From contig NC_092497.1 of the NCBI RefSeq assembly GCF_047495875.1, forward strand, positions 27,099,889 to 27,163,888: a DNA stretch of 64,000 nucleotides. Direction: 5' to 3'. Position 1 is the first letter of the stretch. Every line of letters begins with the position of its first letter. The notes beneath the pieces are model-generated. The model searched no databases. It saw only the letters and a program-made list of their open reading frames with translations, and was not told the DNA's origin. Made by a program: the position numbers and the translations under genes. The DNA is from Pithys albifrons albifrons. Lineage: Eukaryota; Chordata; Aves; Passeriformes; Thamnophilidae. Below, piece by piece: positions 36,798-50,177 of this stretch.

Positions 36798-39109
36798 CTG
36801 CACTCAAGAAGTAGGAGTGGTAGTGGCTCAATTTTCTCTTCAATAGATAGCAGTCAGCATGTTTGTCTGTAATATATGAACCTGGAATTCAAATCTATCT
36901 GTTCCCTCACATTTAGTTGGGTGTTCCCAACCTTCAGACTTCTATTTCACTGACAGTCTCCTTTGTGCATGTTTTTTCACTCTGCAGAAAAAGTTGTCTA
37001 AAATTAAGATGGAGGTCCATATTCTACTTCTCAAAGGGGCATCCAATTTATCAGTAAATTATAGTAATTTTTCTTTTCCTTTTCCCCCTGGGTATTTAAG
37101 TTCCTTATAGTAAATGAAATATCAGTAGGATCAATTTAGAGCAATTCTCTATATGCATCATGTCATCTTCTCTTCTGAATACCATCTAAAACAATATACA
37201 TGAAATATCCAGAAGTTAACTCTCTGCCCTCTGGGTTACTGGTTAATTAGAGGGACTTGTTCTACATCACTGGTTTAGTAGATGGGGCCTAAGATTAGCA
37301 CTTCATTTTCATAGCTTTTTGTTAAATGTGTGGAATAGGATCTGTTTTGTTGTTTTTCTTTTTCTTAAACAAACCAAATTTTAAAATATTTAAATTCCAT
37401 CTTGATTAATATGGAACTTCTTTTTTTGATTTGACTACCATCCCAAAATCTCATTAATTTATTTAAACCTGTATGAAACTGAGACACACATTATTCATCT
37501 GCTTACTAGTACCAAACTTTTGATCATATAAAGTGATTACTCATACCACCACTGGGTATGGGTTCTTTGTCAATATAATTTCCCATAAAACTTGCCATTG
37601 TAACTTAGACAAAGCTTAGCATTTGTTTTTCTTATGTATAGCTTTTAATTCTATTTCAGGTAACAGGCAGTACCTCAAATGAATTATTTTAGTTCAATAA
37701 AGTAAGTGGGAGCTATACATTACTGAGTTCAGCATTATTTAATGTTTTCCAGTAGATGTCTTTGCTGCACTAAAATCTACTTGTGTGCTCGTGATTTTGT
37801 ATACTACAACTGGCTGCACTTTTTTTTCCTAAAGGAGTGAAGTTAACATATTTGCTTCAATCCAAGCAGCTGTAAGTATCTATACTCACCAGTTTTTATA
37901 AGACACTGTTCTTCTCACTCCACTGCATGTTGCCAGTTGCCAGAATAGGTCCCAGTCTTGGGGTCTTGCTGCACCCAAAGCTGCTGCCAGACTTATTTAA
38001 TGCATGCATCCAGCCCAAAGCTTGCAGCCAAGGGCAATACTCTTGTATTTTTTCATGTTCTCATCACTTTGACAGTAGCAGTAATATTGCTGCCTTCTCT
38101 AGGGAAGTCCACTGAGCAGTTGCACTTCTGGTACAACTCTCTGCCAGCCTCCTGAGTGGCATAGGCTACTTCATATATGTAATAGCTTAATCCAACTTTC
38201 TGTACTGTCTTCCTCTTTGCTTTCCAGGGTAGATTGTTGTATTACAAAGCCACATGTTAATGAGTCACTTAGCTGTGCTCTGATCAAATCAGTGCTTCTG
38301 CTGTTCTTGTAGCTGTTGCTGCTGCAAGTATTTGTGTTCATTCCACATTTTTCAACTGATGGCTTAACCCATTTTTCAAAATATTTATTTTCTGGTAAAA
38401 GCACCAAAATCTCTGTATCTGTGATGAAACTGTGCCTGCCATAATAACCACTTTATAGCTTTGATTAAATTAACAGATGATGCTAAAGACAGGAACCTTT
38501 TTCTCATATTCTCTTCCCTGCTGGATATTTTCACCCTGAGTATCCCCAAATCTCATGGATTGATGATGTTCTTAGTGGAAAGTCTTATTTTTGCCATTTA
38601 TTCTGCTTGGTAGGTCATTGGACCTCAGAATTCAGATTTGCATCAATTTCATTCCCATTGTAAGACCACAACAAACTATCACAATGACAGGGACAGTAGA
38701 AACTAAACATTTGCAGAAGAATGACTTCCAGTCACAGTAACTAAAAGCAGTATCTGTCACTGCAAGATGATACAGTTGTTAAATATACCCTGAAATAATG
38801 AGGAAAGTTGAAATACAGTCCAGATAATCACAAAACAATGGACATGACACTGGAGTCACAAGTACAAAGGGATGCTGTCCCTGACAAGCTATGATGGTGA
38901 GGATCTGGCTGCATGGAGATAAGGCTGACCTCCACAACCATAGCTATGCTAATCACAACAAAGGCTGGCTTTGACAATCAGCATTTTAATGTATGCAAAC
39001 AAAATTTGACTTTTACCAGTGAGACAGGTGGCTCTCAAGACAATTGGCCTCTGGAGCTAGTACACAGAGAGAGGGAGCTAAATAGCCCCACCTATATTCC
39101 AGGAGGAAA
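36798..39109. other. AT-rich unique DNA
   Basis: No gene, RNA or transposon recognised. Frames are under 80 codons. Confidence 0.45.
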
Positions 39110-40670
39110 TAGTTAGTGACTTACTGAGCCAACTGGATCGTCATGTCTATGGGACCAGATGGGACCCATCCCAGGGTGATGAGGGAGATGGCAGAAGAGC
39201 TTGCCAAACCACTCTCCATCATCTTCCAACAGTCCTGGCTCTCTGGGGAGGTCCCAGATGATTGGAAGTTGGCAAATATCACCACAATCCACAAGAAGGG
39301 CTGCAAGCAGGACCCTGGCAACTACAGGCCTGTCAGCCTGACCTCCGTGCCTGGCAGGGTTATGGAGCAGATCATCCTGAGTGCAATCACACAGCACCTT
39401 CAGTATGGACAAGGGATTAGACTCAGCCAGCATGGGTTTAGGAGGGACAGGTCTTGTCTCACCAACCTGATCTCTTTTTACGATAAGGTGACCCACCTGG
39501 TGGATGAGGGGAAGGCTGTGGATGTGGTCTATCTAGACTTAAGCAGGCATTTGACACTGTCTCCCATAATATACTCCTGGAAAAGCTGGTAGCCCATGGC
39601 TTGGACAGGTGTACCCTCTCCTGGGTTAAGAGCTGGCTGGAGGGTCAGGCCCAGAGAGTGCTGGTGAACGGAGCTGCATCCAGCTGGCGGCTGGTCACTA
39701 GTGGTGTTCCCCAGGGGTCTGTGTTGGGTCCAGTCCTGTTTAACATCTTTATTGATGATTTAGATGAGGGGATTGAGTCCATCAGCAAATTTGCTGATGA
39801 CACCAGGCTGGGAGGGAGTGTTGCTGGAAGGCAGGAGGGGTCTGCAGAGGGATCTGGATAGACTTGAGGGATGGGCTGATTCCAATGAGATGAAGTTCAA
39901 TAAGGCCAAGTGCTGGGTCCTGCACTTTGGCCACAACAACCCCAAGCAGTACTACAGGCTGGGCACAGAGTGGCTGGAGAGCAGCCAGGCAGAAAGGGAC
40001 CTGGGAGTAGTAATTGACAGGAAGCTGAACATGAGCCAACAGTGTGCCCAGGTGGCTAAGAAGGCCAATGGGATCCTGTCCTGTAACAAAAACAGCGTGG
40101 CCAGCAGGATCAGGGAAGTGATCCTTCCCCTGTACTCTGCATTGGTGAGGCCACACCTTGAGTACTGTGTTCAGTTCTGGGCCCCCTCAGTTTAGGAAAG
40201 ATATTGAGGTGCTGGAGCGAGTCCAGAGAAGAGCAACAAGGCTGGTGAAGGGACTGGAGCATAAGTCCTATGGGGAGAGGCTGAGGGAGCTGGGATTGTT
40301 TAGCCTGGAGAAGAGGAGGCTTAGAGGTGACCTCATCACTTTCCAGAACTACCTGAAGGGAAGTTCTAGCCAGGCGGGAGTTGGTCACTTCTCCCAGGCA
40401 CTCAGCAATAGGACAAGGGGGCGCAGGCTCAAGCTCTGCCAGGGGAAATTTAAGTTGGAGATCAGAAAAAAATTCTTTCCAGAGAGAGTAATCAGGCATT
40501 GGAATGGGCTGCCCAGAGAGGTGGTAGATTCATCATCCCTGGAGGTTTTTAAACTGAGATTGGATGTGGCACTGAGTGCCATAATCTAGTAAATGGACTG
40601 GAGTTGGACCAAGGGTTGGACTTGATGATCTCAGAGGTCTTTTTCAACCCAATCGATTCTATGATTCTAC
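39110..40670 (+). mobile_element. CR1 LINE, 5' truncated, young-looking
   Basis: About 1.56 kb from the RT domain to the exact CR1 3' end (CAATCGATTCTATGATTCTA). The 3' UTR has GGTTGGACTTGATGATCTCA. It is the best-preserved CR1 in the window. There is no target duplication, as usual for CR1. Confidence 0.95.
39115..40589 (+). pseudogene. CR1 ORF2 reverse transcriptase (partial, frameshifted)
   Basis: Frames at 39143-39592, 39601-39861, 39764-40195 and 40158-40589 join into one CR1 reverse transcriptase. In order: MGPDGTHPRVMREMAEELAK, PGNYRPVSLTSVPGRVMEQI, GFRRDRSCLTN, the catalytic FADD at 39790-39801 ([11 protein letters not shown]), [29 protein letters not shown] and the C-terminal [20 protein letters not shown], with the stop at 40587-40589. 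I count three frame breaks: near 39545, where the conserved SKAFD-type motif is damaged, near 39830 and near 40190. The N-terminal endonuclease is missing through 5' truncation. The protein would copy CR1 RNA into DNA at a nicked target; this copy is dead. Confidence 0.93.
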
Positions 40671-43600
40671 TTTTAGAATCAAAAGAGGTGTTGCTTCTAC
40701 CAGTGATTGCAAATCACCCTGTTTACACATTTCAGAAACAGTATGAGGTGAAGCACTGAGCTAGGCACACTGGTTTTCCTTCTAATGATATTTCTTCACC
40801 TAGCTGAAGAACAATAGCCTCACTGATTCACTAGAGTCCCTGGGAGTCATGTCATATGCCAGCTTTTAATAGAGTAGACACCTACAAGGAAGCATCTTGT
40901 ATGAATATGGGGAAAAGTATTATTCCTGGAAACTAGGCTTAATGTGCCATTTGAGAACCACTTAGGTTGTTTTCTAGCATATGTACTTTGTCTGCACAGC
41001 TCCATTGCTCCTGCTTTGACTTCATTTCATATCACTGGTGGATTTCCCTCCTGAAATTAGGAATATCCAACTCAAGAGAAATAGCCTCTTCAAGATATTC
41101 AGGCTTCCCTTTCTCAGCAGAGGCATATGCTGGTGATGGCTCAGAATGAGCAGACCTCCATGAATGCTGATATTGCTATTTTTGAAAATTTTTCATAGCT
41201 GTTTGAAAGAAAAGAAAAGATAAAGTTGAAATGTTGTTTCCAATAAAAGATGCTAAGAAGAGTTTCTTGGCTTGGTACCTGGGGACATGTAAAAGGTTTG
41301 TTATTTTGAAACTTGTTGATTTTTAGTTGTTTTTCCTTTTCCCCTCAGTTTGACAAAAAACAGCACTTGCACGACAAAAAGGTACAGTCCAAAGACAGGG
41401 TGCGAGCCAGGAGCTTTCTACCCACACTCTGTCACTAATCCATTCTTTGATGTTGGCACATCCCTCTGGTTCAACATGATCTTCTATAATTGGGCTGCAC
41501 AAAGAGAATAATTACACTTAATGAGGTAGGCTTGGGTAATGGATGTGCCCTTCTTGCTTGCAGAGACATGGTGAGGTCATCAGTCTGAGTGCAGCCATGA
41601 GGACACCTGCATTTGCAAACTCCTATGACAGGACGGGGGAGGTAGCAACTCCTCACTATGTGCTGTGGGGAATGGTCTCTTGTTCTCACTTCTGGTTTGA
41701 GTTAATTGCTGAAGCCTTGCAGAAAATGTGCAGATCAGTTTGTGTGTAAGATGTGTTATATGAGAACTACCTGTCCTTGTGATCCCCAGTGGCTTGCTCC
41801 AATTGCCATCCATTAGGGGATGGGAATTTGAATCCATTACATACAAGACCTCTACGGTAAATGTCTTGTGGCATCTTCATGGCAGCCTTCCACTAGTATA
41901 TTGAACCCTGAATGGTCAAAGAACAGGAGTCTGGACTTCTCAAAAGGGATCAGAGAAGACACTTACGGCAGGGCCGGTTGGCAAAGTGCTGTGGGAAAGT
42001 GAGAATTGCTGCCATAGCCATCCTTTAAGGCAATAGCTATTTACACCATCCACCTGCCTCTCCCGTGACCTTCTGTCAAGTTTTAGTACAGTGTTTATGT
42101 TCTGAAATAATTAAAATTTTAACGAATCTTTAGAAGAAGATGCTTCGTGTTGTTTCTCTTGCAGAATTTTGATTTCCCCATGTCAAATCTGAAAGCAAAG
42201 TAAACAGTTTTGCATAATTTTGAAACTGGAAGAATAGAGGCCACATCATTTTATTCCCCTTGGCAAGTCAAAACCTAAAATCTATGGGAGGGAGCTCACT
42301 TAGCCTAGCTTTCAATCCTCTCATGAAACACATATCACAGTTTCATAATTATTCTAACTCCCTTCACCTGATTTTCTGTCCTCATTGCCTCTTCTCAAAG
42401 AAAAGCAAGCATTGAATAAGTCAAGGTAAATAATAATAAAAACATGGCTCAGGACAGAGCATGTCTTTGATAGATTACATTACTTCTACCTGGAGAAGCA
42501 AAATCTGATGGCCTGACACACAGCATCCATAAAAATCCCTTGTGGCTACCTACATAGTAATGACCATTTTCAGTAGTATCCAGAGATCTCTCTTATATGC
42601 TCTGTCTCATCCCATTCTCAGCCAAACATGTAAGCAAGTGCTTCTATCGAAAAACTAATAGTTAGGATTTTTCATGGCCTTTAAATTAAGCTATTGCATA
42701 GCTTTTCGATTCATACCACCTTGCAAGATTCGTCCTCTAGCTGCTCTGTTGTTTCCTCAAGTTATTGGTTTCGTGTGGGCTGCTAGAAAACTAAACAGCT
42801 CTGCATGTGATTCACTGACAGTGTGATTTACATGTGTCTGCTAAACGTAATAAACTTTTTCCTTTCAAACACCACCCCTTATCCTTTCAATGCAAAAAGA
42901 ACCTAAGCTGACATCTTTGACTTTACCTCACACTGAGGTTTTAATAAGGCTGTAGATGTGTGAGTATCGGATTACTTCCCGGTGAGAACAAAATAGCTGT
43001 TTCCTGAGGGCACTTGACCTAGTTCCAACCAAAGAAGGTAATGTGGTCTTCAGATGACAAAACTAAGTCTTACCCTTTATGCCTTAACAGTTCTGTTACA
43101 GACAGGGCTCACCCCATTTTACCGAGTTATACTAATGACTCCAGATTCAAAGAACTTCTTTGAACATCTGTGATAATTAATGACAAAAATGCTTTTATTT
43201 AGAAACCACTCTGTCCTCTCACCCCTCTCACCTAACTGTTGAAGCATCCTGTGCTAGAAACAACATAACCCTAGGTAAGCAGGTTCTGCCTGCACTGCAC
43301 AAGTGAACACTGTCCCAATGGCCCTTGCTTTCACAAGCAGAGGATAAAGATTCTTGCTCTATTTCCAGTTTCATTAAATCTCAAGAGACCTTTCTGAGCC
43401 ACATCAGCAACTTTGATGCAAACAGAGGACTCCTAAATGTTGGAGGTGAGCCTGAATTTATTGATTCGTTTCTGCACCTCACTTAGACTTTGGTTCTCAT
43501 GGCTTAGGGAGTTTGTTTCCTCAAGTTATGGAGATGGAAGGACTCCAGCAATATATTTCCAAAATAAATTTCGTTCAAGTGTATTCTCTGCAGAGTGTTG

Positions 43601-44149
43601 CTGACCACAGGTATCACGCAAACACAAGTCAGGCTTTGAAAAATCATGAGACCCACTTGAAAATCTCAACATTCCTCTTGGTTTTGAAATGTTCTGAGGT
43701 ATTTACTTGTATTCTAGGAAATCAGTCTGGTTGTCTTTCATGATAACATTTGCCAGACTATTTTCCCACCACAGTTTTTGTAAACAAAACCTGAAATTCT
43801 CCACAAATCACACTGCTTCAGGAAGCATTAAGAAAGGTTAGTATTCATGAGGACTAATCTACTTGGTGAGGAGGGATCTATAAACTGCAGTGCTTTTTCG
43901 CTATTCCTCTTATGAAGTCATTGCAAACCTGCATTTATAATATGTCATCCATTTTTAAGAGTATCCTACAGAGGATAGTTGATGCCTTGGATACCACTCT
44001 AAGGTTTGCCCTTTTTACCGAAGTGACAGGATCCATTCTTTTGCAGCTTTCAACAGTACCTAACAGTCCCATGCCCCAGTCCTGCTCATCTCTGGTGTTC
44101 TGTAGAACACTCCACATGTTGTGGTTTTATACCTATCATTGAATACTCT
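40671..44149. other. unique DNA, no feature recognised
   Basis: No gene or recent repeat. Overlapping frames on opposite strands near 41471-41846 and 43912-44142 are chance-like. Confidence 0.45.
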
Positions 44150-44420
44150 GGGTAGGAGGTGATGTGTGGAGGTCTCTAGTCTGCACCTCTGCTGAAATTA
44201 GGGCAGACTGCAAAGCTGTATCAAGTTGCTCAGGGTATTTTCCTATCTAATTTTGAAAATGCCCAGGGATAGAGAATGGAGATGCCACGATGTTTCTGGG
44301 CAGCCTGTCACAGTGTCATTGTACTTATGAGCAGCTGATATTTCACTTTCTGCAAACTGTGGTCATTGTGACAGTGCATCTCTGAGAAGATGCAAGATTT
44401 GCCTTCTCTACAACCCTCTT
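44150..44420 (-). mobile_element. old CR1 LINE fragment
   Basis: CR1 reverse-complement words in order: AGTTGCTCAGGGTATTTTCC, AATTTTGAAAATGCCCAGGG, TTCTGGGCAGCCTGTCACAG. Heavily diverged. Confidence 0.65.
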
Positions 44421-44499
44421 CTCTATAGCCCTCTTCTCTATAGTCCTGACTACGTAGCTAGAGATTGTTATTAGAATACTTTTGTTTTCTTCTCACCTA

Positions 44500-44720
44500 C
44501 CTTGGTCTCTTGAATGTCATATGCTCCAGCTCCTAACCATCTTAGTGGCTGCAGCCTGTACCAACACATGGGGTTGCTCCCTTCCATGTTCAGGATTTTG
44601 CATTTCTTAGGTAAGTCCATAGTAACTCTTTTGGCCTGTTCCTCCAGTTTGAAAGGTAGACCTGCCCTCCTGCATTTTGACTCCTCATCCAATTCTGCCA
44701 GATCTGCCAAGAATAGAAAA
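44500..44720 (-). mobile_element. old CR1 LINE fragment (continuation)
   Basis: Contains CAGCCTGTACCAACACATGG, GGATTTTGCATTTC and TGGCCTGTTCCTCCAG, which follow the next part of the same reverse-complement CR1 region. It is probably the same insertion as 44150-44420, with the intervening stretch degraded. Confidence 0.55.
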
Positions 44721-46439
44721 TGCTAGCAGCAATCCTACCATCTCTTGCAAAGGTACCAAATATTTCATCTATTACCGATACTTTCTTGCAATGTGTAAAT
44801 CCCCGAACTGCTGCTATGATCACTGCCCTCCTTTACAGACAAAACAGCTGAGGAAAGAGTTGATACCCATAAGCACTCCGCTGTACAAAGAGAAAATGTC
44901 TTTCTTTCAGCATCTCAGGATGTATTTTGTGACACCATCTCCTCTCCCCAAATGCATCTTGTTGCAGTTCTTCTGTGCTGTTCAAGTGGCAAAAGCCGAT
45001 GGGTTTGACCCTTGATTTTGTGCACATGCTAAAGGCACACTCTGTCCATTCAGAGAGCAGTCAGTGACTTGCTGATAAAGGATAGACACAGAAGGGCCAC
45101 CTACACACCACTTTAGCAGCATTAAAAAAGTCACTGGTTTTAATTAATATATCTTTTATGGAAAGTTTAGAATGGAATCAAATACTCTTTCCTGTGAATT
45201 TCTGTCACTGAGGAGCCTTAACTTCAAATAGCTATCAAGGACTGTTATAGCTTAAATAGCTGTCAGGAATGCTATAACTGCAAAATAAAAAAAATAAAAA
45301 CCCTTACACTTTTCATAAGAGTTCACTACTGGCACATGAAGTGTCTGTGAGTAGTACTTTGTTCTGAAGGTGGTATTAAGGTGTTGAATGGAAGTTCCTG
45401 GGAACAGTGGACAAAAGAACTGATGTTTCTAACATTTACCATTCCCATCTTACCCTAATTTTATAACTGGAGCTGAATCTGTGCTATTCTGCCTTAGGCA
45501 TACTCTGAAGACCCCCCAAACACCTCCTCAGAAGGAGTTTAGCATCATTCTGGCTCCATAAGCTCATGGATGGCTCCCTTCCCTTTGGATTGAGGTGCAG
45601 TTCAAATCAAAACTGAGCCTTGGAAAGGAGTAACCTCAAATCATAAACACATCAGAATTTGGATCATGATAATTTTACAGTACTCCTGGATAAGAAGACA
45701 GGGAGCCAATAGGTAGCTCTCTTGCTTTTATCCCTGGCTGGGCAAAATCAGCTGGGAAGGGAGAATTCCAACAGAAATACCTATGTACATTGATATTTTT
45801 TAACATTGTTTTCAGTCTTTAGCTTTAAAGCCCAAGAGGAGTCTACAATTCATGGGAAGCAGTATCACAGTAAGGAAAAGGTCAACAAAATTAATCCAGT
45901 CAGAGGAATAATTTATCCCAAATGGTCATTTTTAATCCCTTGGTTTTTTCGTCATTGACATGTGACTATTTCTTGCCTTTACCCTGTAGCTAGAAAGAAA
46001 GAAAAGAAGTTGCTTGTTTAGCTGTCAGAAATACCACTTCTTGCCTAGCTTGAGAGAGTTAATGATGCATGGGAATCTATCTCTCTCCATCCAGGGAGTG
46101 ATCAAAGGCAAACTGATTTAGCCCCTTGCATCCACAGTCCACCACTCTTTGCATTCATTTTCCACAAACACCATCACTCAGCAGCGGCTGCAAGAAAATC
46201 ATTAAAAGAGCTAAACGGAAAATAATAACATAAAAGGCATGTTAGAGATTTGCCTTTTTGATAAAGGTTAGATTTCTTTTGGCTTCACTAATAATAGAGC
46301 AGGACCAGCACTCACTGTGGCTATGGAAATGGTTCAGGTCTTTCCATTCTGGCTGTTTCATACACCATCCCCATAGTCCCAAGAGGAGAGGAGTGTACAA
46401 GCCTTCCAGCACTGATGCTGAAACAGAACCTCAACAGAG
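44721..46439. other. unique DNA
   Basis: No supported feature. Confidence 0.45.
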
Positions 46440-47010
46440 ATGTTGTAGACGGAAAACAAAGAGGAAGGAAAGGGAATTTTTAAGGAAATTAAGAAGGTGA
46501 AGATGGAAGAAGGTACTCAAAGGTTACTTGAAACTGAGAAGATTGCCAATCTTTATGCACACAGAAACCTGAAAGAATGAGAAGGAAGGATAAGACAGCT
46601 GACAATAGTACAAGTGAGAGAAAGAAGAATCTGAAGTACCTATGGAAATAAGGGAAGACAATAGGAGAAACAAGGTGAAAGTAAGAAAAGAGAAAATGGA
46701 AGCCAACTGGGAAACACTATGGGGAACATAGAGTGCAAAAGTGTGGGAAAATGCAGAGAAAAACCCTGGTAGGAGAGAAACACCTGTAGTTGCATTGCGG
46801 CTGAAGATATTTGAGGGAAGAAAGAAAACAAAGAGGGTGTCACAGCACAAATGGAAGGCTGTGGTTCTTGAGAGGATAAAAAATATCCAGATGGCAAGAA
46901 AGCTGAAGAGAGCATTGTGCAGGAAGGCATGAGGAAAGAGATGACAGAGGAAGAGCAATGAGAGATGGAACGGAAAAGAGTGACAAGAGAAATTTTTAAG
47001 AGAAAAAAAA
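46440..47010. repeat. purine-rich tract (plus strand)
   Basis: About 570 bases dominated by A and G on the plus strand (GGAAGG, AGAAGAA, AAAGAGA words) without a fixed unit. The minus frames of 144 and 125 codons (46524-46958, 46640-47017) are Phe/Leu/Ser-rich because the minus strand is pyrimidine-rich, so they look like membrane proteins but are composition artefacts. Confidence 0.7.
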
Positions 47011-49039
47011 CAGTCATGAAGTAAATGCTGGGCAGCTTTTATATTGTGTCCAGTGTCATTGTAGTTTGTGGTTAGGCAGAGCTCTCAAGAGTGGGATCTA
47101 TTTATTTTTAATCTTTAATTGTATTTTTCCACATTCTTTTCCATTTTGTATGACAAAAAACCTACTGTGCCTGTGGTTGCTTCTGAGCGTATCTCTAAGG
47201 TTTCTTTATAACGAGAAGTCCAGGTTTTTCAACTCATAGGGGACTATGTTCAACTAAAAACAACAAATACAATTTCAAGAAGAAAGCAGTCATTAGTACT
47301 TATTATTTAATTGCACTCTTTAGGGTGCTGAATGCATTATCTCCACTCACAGATGCCAATAAAATCTGCATGTGGCTTAGAGAAACAATACAAGCATTAG
47401 TTATTCTAATTTGTTCAGGGACTGAATCTGACATTTTAAGCAAAAAGGAGACTGTTATTGGAATGTAATTTACATGTATAAATACATCACTTGAAATGTA
47501 CTTTACCATTGTACTGACAAAAGCCTAGGTGGCAATGGAGCTACTTTTTTGATTCTGACAAGTTTATTCTGGAAAAGACGAATCTGAATGAATTTTACAT
47601 TAAAAAAAAAAAAAAGAAGAAATTGAATGTGAAAGAAATAGTAAAACTGAAACTCAGCAAGGCTCCAGACAACAATTAGCCAAGTGCTTAAATTTAGGTT
47701 GTTGTGATCAATCTTCCTGAGAATAGCCTGATTCTAAGATGAAAGTTACAAATCCATGGTGGAGTTCAAAGTAGGACTATCAATTGTGCCAGTATGCCTG
47801 GCAGTCAATCTGCACACATTTTTGGAAATAGCACAGCTGAAAAAACATCAATGTGAATCTGCAGGGGAAAGGCCCCAAATAATCCAGTCATTTCTGATTT
47901 CAAGAAAGTGCTAAAAATGTTTTAGCCTTGAATGTCTGATGAAGTCTGACCTTGTATTGTTTCTAGTATAAAACAGTATGCAACATACACAGACTTTATC
48001 TCATGTGCTTTCCAGGTAGTGACTGCCACTAGTTCAAGAACCTCAGCCCTGCCTTTCTTTGCTTAGAGTAGATGTCCTAAAACTATATGACTACCATAGG
48101 GAAATGCATCCCTGTGAGTACCTAATGGCTAGTAAAAAGATATTATGATTAACATGCAGGTCAATGTTAAGAGCCTTTTAAGTCCCATGATAAATGAAAC
48201 AGCAGTTGTCACAAGGTGGGTGAAGCTTTAATATTACGGAAGAGAATTAGGATGCAAAAATGCTTTCATAATGCTCTGATTCCAATATAATTAGTGTCTA
48301 CCTTCTTTGTGTCCTTGGAAGCTAGTGAGTCAGCTTGTGTACTATCAAATCAGACCACATTCTGCTCAGGATTAATAGCTGGCTGCCTTTTGGCCACTTG
48401 CCTTCTGCATCTGATTGACTCCTTCCCTTTGCAAATGTATTTTCAGACCTGCTATTGATGGCAAGTGGATTGAATCATAAATCAAAGCCATGCGGCTGGA
48501 TTGACAGTAATCTAATCAAAGAGATAAAAAGTGCAATAAAGGTGACTCTTGATTAGTGAAGATTCTGATTTTGAAATTTACTCTGGTAGCATTTGTGATT
48601 CCTTTTAACTGAAATATTTTCTTCTTCTCAGTGGCTTGTTATCCTTGCACTTTCTTGTGGTTCAATGTGCCTTTGAATTTCCACATTCAGACATTTCCCC
48701 AGCAGCATGGGGAGGAGACTTCCAGTTCTTCTTGCTGTCTGAAGCTGTCTCATCTTGTGACAGTTTCATCTTTTGAGTGAACTGCCGCAGAATGGGAGAT
48801 CAGAAACCCTCAGCAATAAGGTAGAGTGTTGGGAAGTTTCAAGTCTACTTCTGTGAAAGTCAGTGGCAAAAATCCTGTTCATTAATGGCCGGTCCAGCAA
48901 ATTATGCTGGTTCATCAGTTGTGGACACACACATCAAAAAGTCAGCTAGAAGTACATAAACAAGACCAGCTGATTGCAAGATATGAGTAAACATGATGTA
49001 CAAATTCTTTTGTTAGCTTCATTGCTATATAAAGTCAGG
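47011..49039. other. unique DNA with a possible conserved regulatory patch
   Basis: No gene. The part at about 48330-48560 is dense in short homeodomain-like and TCF-like words (GATTGACAG, TAATCTAATCAAAG, GATTAATAG, TTGATTAG) and could be a non-coding regulatory element; this is a guess from motif density only. Confidence 0.35.
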
Positions 49040-49580
49040 AGTAGTCAACTTAGTAGTGGACAACAGCTCAATATCCAGATGGAGATCAATAATGAGTGGC
49101 GCTCCTGAGGGATTCTTTCTGGGGCTAGTGCTCTTTAATGTCTTCATTAGTGACATAGACAGGGGGATTAGGTGAACCCTCAACAAGTTTGCAGATAGAC
49201 ACCAAGCCGTGATAGAATGGGCACGCCTGAGGAATAGGATACCATCCAAATGGACCTGGAGAAGTTCAAGGAGTGGGCTCATGGAAATCTCATGAAACTC
49301 AGCAAGACCAAGTGCCAAATCCTGCACTTGGGTTGAAGCAACCTCCAGTATCCAAAGCAGCTGTAAAATGAAGGAACAGGAAATAACCCTGCTGAGAAGA
49401 ACTTGGGGGTACCAGTGGATGAAGAGGTGAACATGAGTCAGCGATGTGTGCTTGCAGCCTGGAAAGCCAGTTGTACCCTGGATCAGTTGTATCATCAAAA
49501 TAGGAGTGGCTGAGAGAGGTGACTCTCCCCCTTTATTCTGCACCAGTGTGACCCCATCTAGAACACTGCATCCAGGTTTA
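49040..49580 (+). mobile_element. CR1 LINE fragment (left part, split by LTR)
   Basis: CR1 words in plus orientation: GGGGCTAGTGCTCTTTAATG, AACAAGTTTGCAGATAGACA and CATGAAACTCAGCAAGACCA, ending in the CACTGCATCCAG region where a solo LTR inserted. The few bases after the LTR (50311-50326, CTTTGGAGTCCTCA) look like the continuation. The 246-codon minus frame at 49025-49765 is antisense to this CR1 and the LTR and is not a gene. Confidence 0.85.
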
Positions 49581-50129
49581 TGTTGTAGTTTGGGATTATT
49601 ATGTAAATTCTCTCCCCTTCCACTTAACTGCCCAGGCCAGCGGTTAACAAAAGAAGCAGTTAACTGTTGATCGCTCGGGTGGGGGCAGGTTTGTCTCTTT
49701 TGGTTTTTTTTTTTGGATATTCTTCCCAGTCTTGGCTCGGCCGAACGTGGGAGTGGGGGCTCCAAGGAGGCAGCTGCCCTGCTGGTTACTGCTGGATTCT
49801 TTTTCCTGGCTGTCTCTCTGCTGCCTACCTCGGACTACTTTTTTTTTCATGCCGCGCTGCTGCTGCTACCTGCCTTGGATTTGCTTCTGGTTCCTCGTAC
49901 CTTTCTGCTTCTTGGACAGGGAACACAGGGGGAAGAGACTGAGTCCATCTGAAAGCTCACTGCTCGTCTGTCTCGCTGGAGAGGGACTGAAACTCACTCT
50001 GCAGCCAGCCGGGCTGTGACATGGACACTTAAGTATAACCTTTTCTCCCGGAGGAAAACCTGCTGGGTTTTGTTGTTGTTTTGTTTTTTTCTTTCTCTTG
50101 TGGTATTGGGGAAGTGGGTTGCACTAGTC

Positions 50130-50177
<48 letters not shown>

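Noticed and set aside
46524..47017. Minus frames resembling Phe/Leu/Ser-rich membrane proteins
   Set aside because: This is a composition artefact of the purine-rich plus strand.
49025..49765. 246-codon minus frame, the longest in the window
   Set aside because: It is antisense to a plus-strand CR1 fragment and runs into the start of a solo LTR. No protein motif is visible.
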